DNA of 64,000 bases from Proteus sp. FME41 (GTDB lineage: Bacteria > Pseudomonadota > Gammaproteobacteria > Enterobacterales > Enterobacteriaceae): contig NZ_JABUYL010000001.1 of NCBI RefSeq assembly GCF_014897315.1, forward strand, positions 62,001 to 126,000, given 5' to 3'. Position numbers and translations under genes: made by a program. Below are positions 10,413 to 20,659 of this stretch, piece by piece. Each line of letters starts with the position of its first letter. Positions within the stretch are counted from its first letter, which is position 1. The notes beneath the pieces were generated by a model. The model saw only the letters and a list, made by a program, of their open reading frames with translations. It ran no database searches and was not told the origin of the DNA.

Positions 10413-10861
10413 AGTCGCTTATTGAGATCTCATTTTTAGTGCGTAAAAACCCGCTATTTCGACTATAACTATTTGATTAATTAAGTAAAAAAATTTTTTA
10501 AAAATTATCAAAAAATTTTAGACTAGCTGGATGAATAAAGTAAAAAGTAAATATAAAGTATTATTTAAACCCCGTATGTTAATAATAAAAATAAAATTTA
10601 ACGCCTTATTTACTTTTGCTATAAATATAAACATTACTTTATTTATGGTTAATCTCTATTGATTACCCCAGACATATATCCATTATAAAAATAAGGTTTT
10701 TAAATTTTTGAGACCTAGTTAAACAAATAGCAATTTAAACTAATTTTAAGCGTTATTCTTAGTGAAAAAATTCAATATGTATTTATAGTGTCATATTAAA
10801 CACCTCAAATCGTCACTTTTGCCATATTTTGACACTTTTGTCGGATGACAGATTTGCCATG

Positions 10862-10877
10862 TTGACAAATTTGTCAA
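10862..10877. promoter_or_regulatory. Perfect palindrome TTGACAAATTTGTCAA, candidate operator
   Basis: A 16-bp perfect inverted repeat with no T run after it, so more like a protein-binding site than a terminator. A related half-conserved copy (TTTTGACACTTTTGTC) starts 35 bases upstream, and both are preceded by TTTGCCAT. Binding factor unknown. Confidence 0.5.
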
Positions 10878-10890
10878 AAATTTATTTTCA

Positions 10891-10926
10891 GCAAAATAAA
10901 ACACTCTACTTTTCAATAGAGTGTTT
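10891..10926 (-). terminator. Terminator of ycaO
   Basis: Reverse-strand stem AAACACTCTA/TAGAGTGTTT with an 8-base loop, followed by TTATTTT. Confidence 0.8.
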
Positions 10927-10998
10927 CACTTTAAATATGTGCTTATTATTCAGTTAAATTTAGTGATTATTTAATAAATTACCTTAAATAAAATAGGT

Positions 10999-12756
10999 TT
11001 ATTTGCTCAATTGGCGTTTTGCTTTTTGTAATTTCTCATAAGCGGCAAGTAATGATTGATGTACAGGTAGATTGATTAAATCTGCATCAATAGGTTGTAA
11101 ACCATAAAATGCTTGCTTACCTTGCATCGCATTTAGTGCGGCTTGTAGTGTCTTTTCACCATACATACGAGAGAATGCATGCATATATTGCTCGGGTTTA
11201 CGCTCAGTCTCTTGTTTTAATAATAAGAGATTATGTAAACAGCGATAATAGTTTTGACGCTCTGGAGTAAACAAAGAAGCGTTGAAATCTTGAGTCCACT
11301 CAACCCAAACGAGGGCTTGGTCAAGATCACCCCCTGCAAGTGCAAGCATCGATTTTAATTCACCTACACGTAAATGACTCCAACCATTATCTTTGCCTGG
11401 TGCAATACCAATCATTTCTCTAATTCGTGTAAAGTCGTCTAAACCATCTTCATCGAATTGACCAATAAGAGAAAGGTATTCTTCGTTAGTACCTTGGCTT
11501 GTTGGTAAAGAAAGAATAGTGTCACGCCAATGTACACCCATAATGTTATTGGCTAATTGTAGATCTTCTGCAGGGTAAATATCAGATAAACCAGGCACTA
11601 AAATACGGCAAGCGTAAACGCCTAAGTGTGAGTAATCCATAATATAGACTTCAGCATCACACTGTTGGCACAGCGTCATTAAGGTGTGGAACTCTTCTTC
11701 AGTGGTGCCACTGAAATTCCAATCAGCAAAAGTATAATCGGCATCTTTTTTAAACAGATCCCAACTTATTAAGCCGCTTGAATCAATAAAGTGTGTTTCA
11801 AGATTGGTGTGATCACCCACTTCTTCATCATCAAAGCTTGGTGGATTGAAAACATCCAGATCTTTAAGGCTACGGCCTTGTAATAACTCAGTGACGGTAC
11901 GCTCTAACGCTACACCAAAATCAGGGTGAGCACCAAAAGAGGCAAAACAAGTACCATTTTGTGGGTTAAATAACACCACACAAATAACAGGGAATTTCCC
12001 ACCTAAAGACGCATCAAAGCTAAAGATTGGGAAACCTTCTTGCTCTAAGGTGTTAATCGCTTCAATAACAGCAGGGTAGCGCGCTAAAACTTCTTTAGGA
12101 ATTTCAGGTAAGCTAATTCTTTCAGTGATAATGCGATTTTTTACATAGCGTTCGAAAACCTCAGAAAGTCCCTGAACGCGAGCTTCATTCTTTGTATTCC
12201 CTGCTGACATACCATTAGATGCATATAAGTTAGCAATAATGTTGACAGGAATATAAACAGGCTTTTCATCAGACTGACGTATAAATGGTAGGGCGCAAAT
12301 TCCGCGATCATGATTACTTGATTGTAAATCAACTAACTCACTACCACATAACTCACCTTCAGGATCATAAAATTCACGTAAACGTGTATCTAATAAGCCA
12401 GCAGGAACAGAATCATCTTCTGTTAGTGGGAACCATTTTTCACTTGGATAGTGAACAAATTCACCTTCTGCAATATCAGCACCTAGCCAGAAATCAGAGA
12501 AGAAATAATTGGTTGAAAGACGTTCAAAATATTCGCCTAATGCAGAAGCTAATGCTGCTTTTTTACTGGCACCTTTACCGTTGGTAAAACATAAAGGGCA
12601 ATCTTTATCACGAATATGAACAGACCAGACATTAGGAACAGGGTTTAACCAAGACGCTTCTTCAATGTTAAAGCCTAAGTCGGTTAATTTTTTTTGAAAG
12701 CTAGCGATAGAATCTTCCAGTGCGGCATCTTTGCCAGGAATAAATGTTTGTGACAT
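10999..12756 (-). CDS. ycaO: YcaO-domain protein (RimO-linked S12 methylthiolation factor)
   Basis: ATP-dependent YcaO-superfamily protein. In E. coli it enhances RimO-catalysed beta-methylthiolation of ribosomal protein S12; other family members make azolines or thioamides. Visible family sequence includes NGKGASKKAALASALGEYFERLSTNYFF, GMSAGNTKNEARVQGLSEVFERYVK and, near residue 300, FGAHPDFGVALERTVTELLQGRSLKDLD. The C-terminal third has a helical TPR-like region. I chose the ATG at 12756 (MSQTFIPGKDAALEDS), giving 585 residues as in E. coli; the upstream ATG at 12825 adds residues without similarity. It keeps its E. coli position upstream of focA. Confidence 0.92.
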   Translation of the reverse strand: MSQTFIPGKDAALEDSIASFQKKLTDLGFNIEEASWLNPVPNVWSVHIRDKDCPLCFTNGKGASKKAALASALGEYFERLSTNYFFSDFWLGADIAEGEFVHYPSEKWFPLTEDDSVPAGLLDTRLREFYDPEGELCGSELVDLQSSNHDRGICALPFIRQSDEKPVYIPVNIIANLYASNGMSAGNTKNEARVQGLSEVFERYVKNRIITERISLPEIPKEVLARYPAVIEAINTLEQEGFPIFSFDASLGGKFPVICVVLFNPQNGTCFASFGAHPDFGVALERTVTELLQGRSLKDLDVFNPPSFDDEEVGDHTNLETHFIDSSGLISWDLFKKDADYTFADWNFSGTTEEEFHTLMTLCQQCDAEVYIMDYSHLGVYACRILVPGLSDIYPAEDLQLANNIMGVHWRDTILSLPTSQGTNEEYLSLIGQFDEDGLDDFTRIREMIGIAPGKDNGWSHLRVGELKSMLALAGGDLDQALVWVEWTQDFNASLFTPERQNYYRCLHNLLLLKQETERKPEQYMHAFSRMYGEKTLQAALNAMQGKQAFYGLQPIDADLINLPVHQSLLAAYEKLQKAKRQLSK

Positions 12757-12984
12757 GGCAGGTTTCATCAATATTTTGCTGGTGATAGTTAGGGGCACAT
12801 GATACTGAAATCCCCTGTAATGCACTAATAATTTCTCTCATTTACCAAAGACTAACCATATTCATAATTAATAATTTATTTGATATATGAGTTTTTTTAA
12901 TAAATACGTTCGATTTATCACGGAATTAATAATTTTAAATCATCATAATTGGATTTATTTATAAACTCATAAGGGATCAGTTCG

Positions 12985-14022
12985 ATGATGAAAAAAACAT
13001 TGCTTGCCAGCCTATTAGCTGTAGCTAGTGGTTCTGTTTTTGCCTTACCTAATGTCACTATTTTGGCAACCGGTGGTACAATTGCGGGGGGCGGTGATTC
13101 AGCAACAACATCAAGCTATACCGCAGGTAAATTAGGTATTGATACGTTGATTAATGCCGTCCCCGAGGCTAAAAAAATCGCTAATTTAAACGGTGAGCAA
13201 GTCGTTAATATTGGTTCTCAAGATATGAATGACCAAGTATGGCTCAAGCTGGCTGATAAAATTAATGCCGATTGCGATAAAACAGACGGCTTTGTGATCA
13301 CTCATGGTACCGATACCATGGAAGAAACAGCCTACTTTCTTGATTTAACCACAGCATGTAAGAAACCAGTTGTTATGGTGGGTGCAATGCGTCCTGCAAC
13401 TGCATTAGGCGCTGAAGGTCCTTTAAATCTTTTTAACGCAGTTGTGATTGCCAGTGATAAAGCGTCTGAAAATCGTGGTGTGTTAGTCACCATGAATAAT
13501 GCCGTTATCAGTGGTAAAGATGTCGTGAAAATGAACACGACGGAAGTACAAGCCTTCCAACCAGTTAATGCGGGTGCTCAAGGTTATGTACATAACGGTA
13601 AAGTTCATTTTTATACGGCTGCATTGCCTCGTGCCGATAAGCCCGTCTTTGATGTGAGTAAACTGACTGAATTACCTAAAGTAGGCATTGTCTATAACTA
13701 CTCAAATGCCTCTGATTTACCTGCCAAAGCTTTTATTGATAATGACTATAAAGGTATTGTGAGTGCGGGTGTAGGTAACGGTAATTTATATACTGATATT
13801 TTTAATACTTTAGCAGACGGTGCTAAAAAAGGTGTCGTTGTTGTTCGCGCAAGTCGTGTGCCTGTAGGTTTTACAACACAAAATGGTGAAGTGGATGATG
13901 TAAAATACGGTTTTGTGGCATCTGAACGATTAAATCCACAAAAAGCAAGAGTATTATTACAATTGTCATTAACACAAACACAAGAGCCTGCCAAGATCCA
14001 AGAGAATTTCGAAAAATATTAA
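12985..14022 (+). CDS. ansB: Periplasmic L-asparaginase II
   Basis: Type II asparaginase that hydrolyses asparagine to aspartate and ammonia in the periplasm. A signal peptide of about 20 residues (MMKKTLLASLLAVASGSVFA) is followed by mature LPNVTIL. The catalytic threonine motif ATGGTIAGGG and the second active-site motif HGTDTMEETAYF are intact. Length is 345 residues. A good AAGGGA site lies 9 bases before ATG 12985; the next codon is also ATG, so the start could be one residue later. A perfect hairpin ends the gene. Confidence 0.95.
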   Translation: MMKKTLLASLLAVASGSVFALPNVTILATGGTIAGGGDSATTSSYTAGKLGIDTLINAVPEAKKIANLNGEQVVNIGSQDMNDQVWLKLADKINADCDKTDGFVITHGTDTMEETAYFLDLTTACKKPVVMVGAMRPATALGAEGPLNLFNAVVIASDKASENRGVLVTMNNAVISGKDVVKMNTTEVQAFQPVNAGAQGYVHNGKVHFYTAALPRADKPVFDVSKLTELPKVGIVYNYSNASDLPAKAFIDNDYKGIVSAGVGNGNLYTDIFNTLADGAKKGVVVVRASRVPVGFTTQNGEVDDVKYGFVASERLNPQKARVLLQLSLTQTQEPAKIQENFEKY

Positions 14023-14041
14023 TTCAAAGTAGTTTGAATAA

Positions 14042-14070
14042 GAATGAAGCCTTGTTACAAGGCTTCATTC
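14042..14070 (+). terminator. Perfect hairpin after ansB
   Basis: GAATGAAGCCTTG and CAAGGCTTCATTC pair over 13 bp with a TTA loop. The T run is weak (TCCGTTCATT). It lies between convergent genes and may serve both. Confidence 0.75.
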
Positions 14071-14092
14071 TCCGTTCATTATCAATACAAAA

Positions 14093-15337
14093 TTAATGAG
14101 TATGTTTTAAGGTTAAGAATTGGAAAACACCTCTATTATTAAAAGAGTGATGATTTAATGATGTAATGACTCTGTTTTTTTCATTATTATTTATTTCATT
14201 ATCATTTATTTCTTCCATTGAAGACGTTGAGTTATATATATGAGGTAAGTAATGAAAAATATAGCCTGACTCCATGTTGATTATTGTGGATGTGCGCTCT
14301 TTGTTTAAAATTAAATTTTCCGTAAAAATAGAGTTGTGATTTTCAAGTTTACTTCGATTATAAAGTGATAAATTTGTTATTCTACTATTTAGATAACCAT
14401 GATTTTTCACTTGAGACTGATTTGCATAAATAGTAATTTCATTGTCACTGTATATGCTACCACTTAAGTTTGATGGGATAGCATTAGTAGTCTCTTTATT
14501 ACCAATTATCAAATAGTTGTTGTTGGGGCGTTTTGGTAAGTTTTTTACAGGTCGATTAGCGCGACTGAGCGGATTTAAGACTGATGGGGAATTAAACTTA
14601 GCCATAGGGTAATATAAATTCATTGTGCTATCTAAATTATGTATCACATTGTAATTATTAAAGAAATTAATATTGTTAGATGAGGATATTTTATTATTAA
14701 TTGTTATTCCATGGCTAATAATATTTAATTGATTATATATGGTGTTATTGTCGATGCTTTTTGAATTTATAATGTTTATTTTCCCACGGTTAGGGATAAA
14801 TTTAGAGTGATCTGAGGATGATATATCGGGTAATTCTGTGGCATTATAAATAGCAACGGTATTGTTAAGCCTCTGAACACTTCCACTAACAAGTGTTTCA
14901 GATAATGTGTTTGAAAAGCTACAATTATCACAAGTAATACCATTAGGGTTAGCAATAATAACGTGAGCTGCTTGTCCCTTGATGCCAATATTACCCTCTA
15001 TTAAAGAGGTTGGACCATTGTTAATCACTTCATTAATAATATAGTCAGCTTTTACCTGGGTGTTATTTAAAATAATACCGCCATCATCAACACGGAAACG
15101 GTCATATTTATTGTGTGAAATATGGTTTTCATCTTTAGGTGAGATGAAAATTTCAGCGACTTCATCATTATTTAGGCTCGCTTTAACTGTAGTTAGAGAA
15201 TCTTTGTTGATAAGAATTTCAGTACCATCTTCATATTCAGCATATTCTTTATTAATAGCATAATGTTCTTGATTATCTGCCTGACATATTGATGATGCAG
15301 ATATTAAACCCATTATTATTGCAGTTTTTAAATTCAT
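14093..15337 (-). CDS. Short TPS-domain (filamentous hemagglutinin/hemolysin-type) exoprotein, probably a fragment
   Basis: A 414-residue protein with a signal peptide (MNLKTAIIMGLISASSICQA) followed by a two-partner-secretion domain. The diagnostic stretch is HNKYDRFRVDDGGIILNN..., then IINEVINNGPTSLIEGNI, and ANPNGITCDNCSFSNT with a CxxC pair like the one in the TPS domain of Proteus hemolysin HpmA. The C-terminal about 200 residues are asparagine/serine rich and could form a few more beta-helix rungs. TpsA proteins are normally thousands of residues long; this one has no effector part and no TpsB transporter beside it. Gene GC is lower than in its neighbours. It is either a relic or a stand-alone TPS protein. 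Confidence 0.75.
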   Translation of the reverse strand: MNLKTAIIMGLISASSICQADNQEHYAINKEYAEYEDGTEILINKDSLTTVKASLNNDEVAEIFISPKDENHISHNKYDRFRVDDGGIILNNTQVKADYIINEVINNGPTSLIEGNIGIKGQAAHVIIANPNGITCDNCSFSNTLSETLVSGSVQRLNNTVAIYNATELPDISSSDHSKFIPNRGKINIINSKSIDNNTIYNQLNIISHGITINNKISSSNNINFFNNYNVIHNLDSTMNLYYPMAKFNSPSVLNPLSRANRPVKNLPKRPNNNYLIIGNKETTNAIPSNLSGSIYSDNEITIYANQSQVKNHGYLNSRITNLSLYNRSKLENHNSIFTENLILNKERTSTIINMESGYIFHYLPHIYNSTSSMEEINDNEINNNEKNRVITSLNHHSFNNRGVFQFLTLKHTH

Positions 15338-15432
15338 ATAGTTTTCCTTTCTTATTTAAATCTAAGTTTAATTTATAGATAATAATGAAAGGAATAAAGA
15401 TGATAAAATAAAAAGGGTCTTTATTTATAAAT

Positions 15433-15466
15433 AACGCAAAGACTATTTTTTAATAGTCTTTGCGTT
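15433..15466 (-). terminator. Terminator of the MFS transporter gene
   Basis: AACGCAAAGACTATT and AATAGTCTTTGCGTT form a perfect 15-bp stem with a TTTT loop. Confidence 0.8.
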
Positions 15467-15479
15467 AATAAATATAAAT

Positions 15480-16916
15480 CTATAAATTTGATTTTTTATA
15501 ACGAACAACAACAATATTAGCTGTGAAAAAAGCAAATAGAGGCGTGATTGCAAAAACAATAAATAACCAATGTGCCGCATTTTGAGCACCTATAATTCCG
15601 CCTGGTTCAGTTAACCCTGCCATATTAACCACAGTACCTGATATTGAGGCACCAACGGCGGTTGAAAATAATTGGATAGTCGTAATTGATGTCGCTGCTT
15701 TTTGGGCATCTTGGCCCTGAGAAACATGTAAAACACGAGTTAAATAATGAGGCCATGCCATACCAATGCCTGCACCCGTAAAAAATAGCGCCACACAAAT
15801 AATGATCATTTGCCCATAAGGTAATGTGATGCTCTTGGATATAAATAAACCGAGAATAACTATCGCAGAAAAGTTAATCATAGGACCAAAACGCATTAAG
15901 TGTTGAGCAGTATGTTGCTTACTTGATGAAGAAATAATGGCAGAGAAAGACCAACCCGCACCAACCAATGCAGCTAAATAACCGGAAAGTAGTGGGGTAA
16001 TATTATGGATAATTTGCAAGAAATAGGGCACAAAGACTTCTGTTTGTACACTGATCCCTAATAATGCCATTGTGAGGTATATTGGTGCTAAAGGTGCAGA
16101 AAAAGAAAATGTGCCTTTAGGAAATAAACCATCATTAGATTTTTTATCAATGTGTATTAAAAGTAAGATAAAGAGAATGGCAAATAAAAATGATAATACG
16201 TGATATAACGTGATGTTATAAAGACTGCCGATTGAAATAGATAATACAGCAAGCATTAATAAAATAAGTTGCTGATAAGGTAAAGGGGATTTTGCAACGA
16301 TATTATCAGCATTATTTTCTGTAGGAAGAATAGTAAATAATAAAATAGCATAGGGAATGCCAACGAATAAGATAGACCAAAATGCGCCCCGCCAAATATC
16401 ATACTCTGCAAATATCCCACCTAATGCAGGGCCTAATAATGTTGATATTCCCCACATACTTGACATTAATGCCATGGCTCTAGACCAAAGGGGTTGTGGA
16501 AACATCACTCTGACTAATGAATAGGCAAGGGCTAATAGCATACCGCCCCCAGCTCCTTGTATAAACCGCCCTAACAGTAATATATACATTGATGGTGCGG
16601 TTGCGCAGATAATTGAACCGGCTAAAAAACAAATGGTAGCAAAAAGGTAACTATTACGAGGCGCAAATACACTGAGTAAGCGCGAAGTAAGTGCTGAAGA
16701 GAGAATAGACGCTAAAATAAAAACGGTTGTATTCCATGCATATAAATTGAGGCCGCCAATATCGCGTACAATTGAAGGCAGTGTTGTTATCGTGATATAG
16801 ACATTAATCGCATGTAATGCGACACCTCCTGCTAACGCGAGAGATTTTAGACTATTTTTTCCATGAAGAAGCATTCCCCAGCTCGCTTCTTCTTTTTTAT
16901 TTAGACTCCCCGACAT
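15480..16916 (-). CDS. MFS drug/solute transporter (DHA2-like)
   Basis: A 478-residue integral membrane protein with at least 12 hydrophobic helices. Major facilitator motifs are visible, including LLLGRFIQGAGGGMLLALAYSLVR (motif B type, as in drug:H+ antiporters) and GISTLLGPALGGIF (motif C type, an antiporter signature). That supports proton-coupled efflux, but the substrate cannot be told from sequence. A TAGGAGTG site precedes the ATG. It is divergent from serC, and a 13-bp palindrome lies about 25-35 bases upstream of its start codon, a possible regulator site. Confidence 0.8.
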   Translation of the reverse strand: MSGSLNKKEEASWGMLLHGKNSLKSLALAGGVALHAINVYITITTLPSIVRDIGGLNLYAWNTTVFILASILSSALTSRLLSVFAPRNSYLFATICFLAGSIICATAPSMYILLLGRFIQGAGGGMLLALAYSLVRVMFPQPLWSRAMALMSSMWGISTLLGPALGGIFAEYDIWRGAFWSILFVGIPYAILLFTILPTENNADNIVAKSPLPYQQLILLMLAVLSISIGSLYNITLYHVLSFLFAILFILLLIHIDKKSNDGLFPKGTFSFSAPLAPIYLTMALLGISVQTEVFVPYFLQIIHNITPLLSGYLAALVGAGWSFSAIISSSSKQHTAQHLMRFGPMINFSAIVILGLFISKSITLPYGQMIIICVALFFTGAGIGMAWPHYLTRVLHVSQGQDAQKAATSITTIQLFSTAVGASISGTVVNMAGLTEPGGIIGAQNAAHWLFIVFAITPLFAFFTANIVVVRYKKSNL

Positions 16917-16939
16917 AAAACACTCCTAACCGTTATTCT

Positions 16940-16952
16940 TACGCACTGCGTA
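16940..16952. promoter_or_regulatory. Palindrome TACGCACTGCGTA in the MFS/serC divergent region
   Basis: A perfect 6-1-6 inverted repeat directly followed by an overlapping related element GCGTATTATGCG. Its position between two divergent genes suggests an operator; the cognate regulator is not in the window. Confidence 0.4.
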
Positions 16953-17052
16953 TTATGCGTTACTTCACAATAATCATTGCGCCAATTTAACGGGAATGAT
17001 ACAACCGATAAAGGTCATTTTGTAAAAACATATTCAGATAGGGTGAATTTGA

Positions 17053-18141
17053 ATGAGTCAGATATATAACTTTAGTGCAGGTCCGGCTATGTTACCGGTA
17101 GAAGTTCTCCGTCGTGCAGAATTAGAATTATGCAACTGGCATGAACTTGGGCGCTCGGTGATGGAAATTAGCCACCGCAGTAAAGAGTTTCTAGATGTTG
17201 CTCATCAGGCAGAGCAAGATCTTCGTGATCTACTCAATGTGCCAGAAAACTACAAAATTCTTTTTTGTCATGGTGGTGCTCGTGGTCATTTTGCTGCTTT
17301 GCCGCTTAATTTATTAGGTGAAAAAGCAACTGCAGACTACATTGATGGTGGTTATTGGGCACAGAGTGCTGCCGAAGAAGCTGCTAAATATTGCTCGCCA
17401 AATATCATTAAAATTAAAACAGAAATTGATGGCAAAATTGGTGTTAAGCCAATGAAAGAGTGGAAATTAAGTGATGATGCTGCTTATGTACATTATTGCC
17501 CAAATGAAACTATTGACGGAATTGCTATTCATGAAGAGCCCGATTTTGATGATAAAAAAATTGTGATTGCGGACTATTCATCTTCTATCTTATCGCAACC
17601 ACTTGATGTTAGCCGTTTTGGTGTGATCTATGCGGGGGCACAAAAAAATATCGGCCCAGCGGGTTTAACCATTGTTATTATTCGTGAAGATTTATTGGGC
17701 AACGCGCACAAAGAAACACCGTCTGTGTTTGATTATACGGTGCTTGCTGAAAATGACTCTATGTTTAATACTCCACCAACCTTTGCTTGGTATTTATCCG
17801 GCATGGTCTTTAAATGGCTGAAAGAGCAAGGTGGGTTACAAGAAATGGCAAAACGTAACTATGAAAAAGCGACGCTTCTTTATAGTGCCATTGATAATAG
17901 CGATTTTTATATTAATCGCATTGCGACAGAAAACCGTTCACTAATGAACGTACCTTTCCAAATGTCGTCTCCTGAACTGGATTCTGTTTTCTTAAAAGAA
18001 GCTGAAGCACAAGGTCTGGTTGCTTTAAAAGGCCACCGCGTATCAGGGGGAATGCGTGCTTCAATTTATAACGCAATGCCATTAGAAGGTGTTCAAGCCT
18101 TAGTGGATTTTATGGCTGATTTTGAACGTCGCCACGCATAA
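17053..18141 (+). CDS. serC: Phosphoserine aminotransferase
   Basis: PLP enzyme that converts 3-phosphohydroxypyruvate to phosphoserine (serine synthesis) and also acts in pyridoxine synthesis. The 362-residue sequence begins [19 protein letters not shown], has the family's [10 protein letters not shown] loop, the [10 protein letters not shown] phosphate site and the PLP lysine in [22 protein letters not shown] element precedes the ATG. In E. coli serC and aroA are one operon; here a terminator-like hairpin and 189 bases separate them. Confidence 0.97.
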   Translation: MSQIYNFSAGPAMLPVEVLRRAELELCNWHELGRSVMEISHRSKEFLDVAHQAEQDLRDLLNVPENYKILFCHGGARGHFAALPLNLLGEKATADYIDGGYWAQSAAEEAAKYCSPNIIKIKTEIDGKIGVKPMKEWKLSDDAAYVHYCPNETIDGIAIHEEPDFDDKKIVIADYSSSILSQPLDVSRFGVIYAGAQKNIGPAGLTIVIIREDLLGNAHKETPSVFDYTVLAENDSMFNTPPTFAWYLSGMVFKWLKEQGGLQEMAKRNYEKATLLYSAIDNSDFYINRIATENRSLMNVPFQMSSPELDSVFLKEAEAQGLVALKGHRVSGGMRASIYNAMPLEGVQALVDFMADFERRHA

Positions 18142-18158
18142 TTGGTTTATTCTAGGCT

Positions 18159-18190
18159 AAGAAAACCTGCCCATAATAGCAGGTTTTCTT
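18159..18190 (+). terminator. Terminator after serC
   Basis: AAGAAAACCTGC and GCAGGTTTTCTT form a 12-bp stem with an 8-base loop. Only a short T stretch lies within the stem's 3' arm, so it may be leaky and allow some readthrough into aroA. Confidence 0.7.
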
Positions 18191-18330
18191 ATCATTAAAG
18201 ATGTTAATAATTAAAATTGAGTTAGCTCAGTACGAAAATAATAAATAAAAATATAGAAACCGAATAATTTAATTATGAATTAAATAACGTCTAGTTTTAT
18301 TTTACTTATCTATTGGAGTTCTACCTGTTT

Positions 18331-19617
18331 ATGGAATCGTTGACGTTACAACCTATCGCGCATGTTGAAGGGACTATTAATTTACCCGGATCAAAAAGTG
18401 TTTCTAACCGCGCATTATTATTAGCCGCCTTAGCTAAAGGTAAAACACGTTTAACTAACTTATTAGATAGCGATGATATTCGTCATATGCTTAATGCTTT
18501 AAAAACATTGGGTATACAGTATCAGTTATCAAATAATAATACGGTATGTGATATTGAAGGTTTAGGTGGTGAATTTAAATCACACTCTCCACTAGAGCTC
18601 TTTTTAGGTAATGCTGGTACGGCAATGCGCCCATTAGCAGCGGCATTAAGCTTAGGTGAGCATGATATTATTTTAACGGGTGAACCGCGCATGAAAGAGC
18701 GTCCAATAGGACACTTAGTTGACGCTTTACGTCAAGGTGGTGCTAACATTGATTACCTTGAACAGACAGATTATCCACCTATTCGCCTACGAGGTGGTTT
18801 TAAGGGAGGGGATGTTGCCGTAGATGGTCGAGTTTCTAGTCAATTTCTTACTGCGTTATTAATGACCGCACCATTAGCTCAGCAAGACACCACTATCACT
18901 ATTAAAGGTGAGCTAGTATCAAAACCTTATATCGATATTACCTTAGCATTAATTAACACTTTTGGTGGTAAGATTGAAAATCATGATTATCAACGTTTTG
19001 TGGTAAAAGGTGGGCAACAATATCAATCACCAGAAAAATACCTTGTAGAAGGCGATGCATCATCAGCATCTTATTTCTTAGCCGCAGCTGCCATTAAAGG
19101 TGGTACTGTTCGCGTGACAGGGATTGGCAGAAATAGCTTACAAGGCGATATTCATTTTGCTTCTGTTCTTGAAAAAATGGGTGCGAAAGTTCGTTGGGGT
19201 GATGATTATATCGAATGTGAACACGGCACATTAAAAGGTATTGATATGGATATGAATACGATACCTGACGCCGCAATGACCATTGCTACGACAGCACTAT
19301 TTGCTGAAGGTGATACTGTTATTCGTAATATTTATAACTGGCGCGTAAAAGAAACCGATAGATTATCAGCAATGGCGGCAGAATTACGAAAAGTGGGGGC
19401 CATTGTTGAAGAAGGACATGATTACTTAAAGGTGACGCCTCCTAAGCAGTTAACCACCGCTGATATCAAAACTTATAATGATCATCGTATTGCAATGTGT
19501 TTTTCGCTGGTGGCACTTTCGGATACACCGATTACGATCCTAGATCCAGGTTGCACTGCAAAAACATTTCCTGATTATTTTGAAAAATTAGAAACACTTT
19601 CACAGCGTAATCATTAA
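18331..19617 (+). CDS. aroA: 3-phosphoshikimate 1-carboxyvinyltransferase (EPSP synthase)
   Basis: Joins shikimate-3-phosphate and PEP in the chorismate pathway. It has the N-terminal [18 protein letters not shown] motif and [12 protein letters not shown], the class I (glyphosate-sensitive type) signature, and later [15 protein letters not shown] and [15 protein letters not shown] 18331 ([10 protein letters not shown]) matches E. coli and gives 428 residues. A TTG 18 bases upstream is in frame but lies at the GGAG ribosome site, so it is not the start. Confidence 0.97.
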   Translation: MESLTLQPIAHVEGTINLPGSKSVSNRALLLAALAKGKTRLTNLLDSDDIRHMLNALKTLGIQYQLSNNNTVCDIEGLGGEFKSHSPLELFLGNAGTAMRPLAAALSLGEHDIILTGEPRMKERPIGHLVDALRQGGANIDYLEQTDYPPIRLRGGFKGGDVAVDGRVSSQFLTALLMTAPLAQQDTTITIKGELVSKPYIDITLALINTFGGKIENHDYQRFVVKGGQQYQSPEKYLVEGDASSASYFLAAAAIKGGTVRVTGIGRNSLQGDIHFASVLEKMGAKVRWGDDYIECEHGTLKGIDMDMNTIPDAAMTIATTALFAEGDTVIRNIYNWRVKETDRLSAMAAELRKVGAIVEEGHDYLKVTPPKQLTTADIKTYNDHRIAMCFSLVALSDTPITILDPGCTAKTFPDYFEKLETLSQRNH

Positions 19618-19659
19618 TATAAAATGAACTAAAAAAAACAGTCAAAATTAAATCAGTTA

Positions 19660-19707
19660 AATCGACACTATTGAACTTTATAAGGAATAATAGTGTCGAT
19701 TTTTTCT
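19660..19707 (+). terminator. Terminator after aroA
   Basis: AATCGACACTATT and AATAGTGTCGATT form a perfect 13-bp stem around a 16-base loop, followed by six T. Confidence 0.85.
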
Positions 19708-19929
19708 TGTAATGAGTTATTTTTTTCTAAAAAATAATGGATCTTGAAAAAATAATATTGAATAAATCTCCCTTGTGTTTATCTGCTTGTTTCTTCCTAT
19801 ACATTGTATGCGTATAATGGCGCGCAATATATTCATACTGTTTTTCTTTGTTTGAGCAATATGCCTATTATATCAATGTAGTAAAGGTGGCAAACACAGA
19901 AACGCAGTGCCCATATAAAGGAGAAACTC

Positions 19930-20616
19930 ATGGCGATTATCGTCCCTGTTATTACTGTTGATGGGCCTAGCGGAGCAGGTAAAGGAACATTATGTCAAGC
20001 ATTAGCGAAAGCGTTTGGTTGGCACTTACTTGATTCGGGTGCTATTTATCGTGTGCTGGCATTAGCCGCTTTACACCACGATGTTGATATCACTTCTGAA
20101 GATGCATTAGTGCCATTAGCGGCTAATTTAGATGTACGCTTTATTCCTACTGAAAATGGTTTAAATGTTATCCTTGAAGGCGAAGATGTATCGAATGAAA
20201 TTCGAACAGAAACAGTCGGAAATACAGCATCACAAACAGCGACTTTCCCTCGAGTAAGAGAAGCATTATTACGTCGCCAACGTGCGTTTCGTACTGCGCC
20301 AGGATTAATTGCAGATGGCCGAGACATGGGAACAATCGTTTTCCCAGATGCTCAAGTAAAAATTTTTCTTGAAGCTAGTGCAGAAGAACGAGCACGTCGT
20401 CGCACGTTACAGTTGCAGGAAAAAGGCTTTAATGTTAACTTTGAACGCCTTTTATCCGAGATAAAAGAACGCGATCACCGTGACCGGAATCGCGCTGTTG
20501 CGCCACTTATTGCGGCGAAAGATGCATTAATTCTCGATTCTACAAGTTTGTCTATCGACGAAGTCATTGAAAAATCGTTGACTTATGCTAAAAAAAATCT
20601 GCAATTATCAGCGTAA
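19930..20616 (+). CDS. cmk: Cytidylate kinase
   Basis: Phosphorylates CMP and dCMP. The P-loop is seen as [10 protein letters not shown] at residues 11-20, followed by [21 protein letters not shown] and the NMP/LID motifs [16 protein letters not shown] and [12 protein letters not shown]. Length is 228 residues. A strong AAAGGAG site lies 7 bases before the ATG. It precedes rpsA, as in most enterobacteria. Confidence 0.97.
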   Translation: MAIIVPVITVDGPSGAGKGTLCQALAKAFGWHLLDSGAIYRVLALAALHHDVDITSEDALVPLAANLDVRFIPTENGLNVILEGEDVSNEIRTETVGNTASQTATFPRVREALLRRQRAFRTAPGLIADGRDMGTIVFPDAQVKIFLEASAEERARRRTLQLQEKGFNVNFERLLSEIKERDHRDRNRAVAPLIAAKDALILDSTSLSIDEVIEKSLTYAKKNLQLSA

Positions 20617-20659
20617 TTAATTTTTATTTCGTTTATACTAGGTAATTATCAAAATCGGG

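Larger units (their letters stand above)
10328..10998. other. Long regulatory region upstream of focA-pflB
   Basis: About 670 bases without a gene. It contains an FNR-type site near the focA start (10399-10412), a perfect 16-bp palindrome with neighbouring repeats (10818-10877), and the ycaO terminator (10891-10926). In E. coli the pfl operon likewise has a long multi-promoter upstream region. The middle part (about 10440-10800) is very AT-rich, and I see no further defined site in it. Confidence 0.7.

Noticed and set aside
12860-12930. Possible FNR/CRP site upstream of ansB
   Set aside because: Only half-sites (TTGAT..., TATCAC) are visible, with no acceptable second half, although ansB is anaerobically controlled in E. 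coli.
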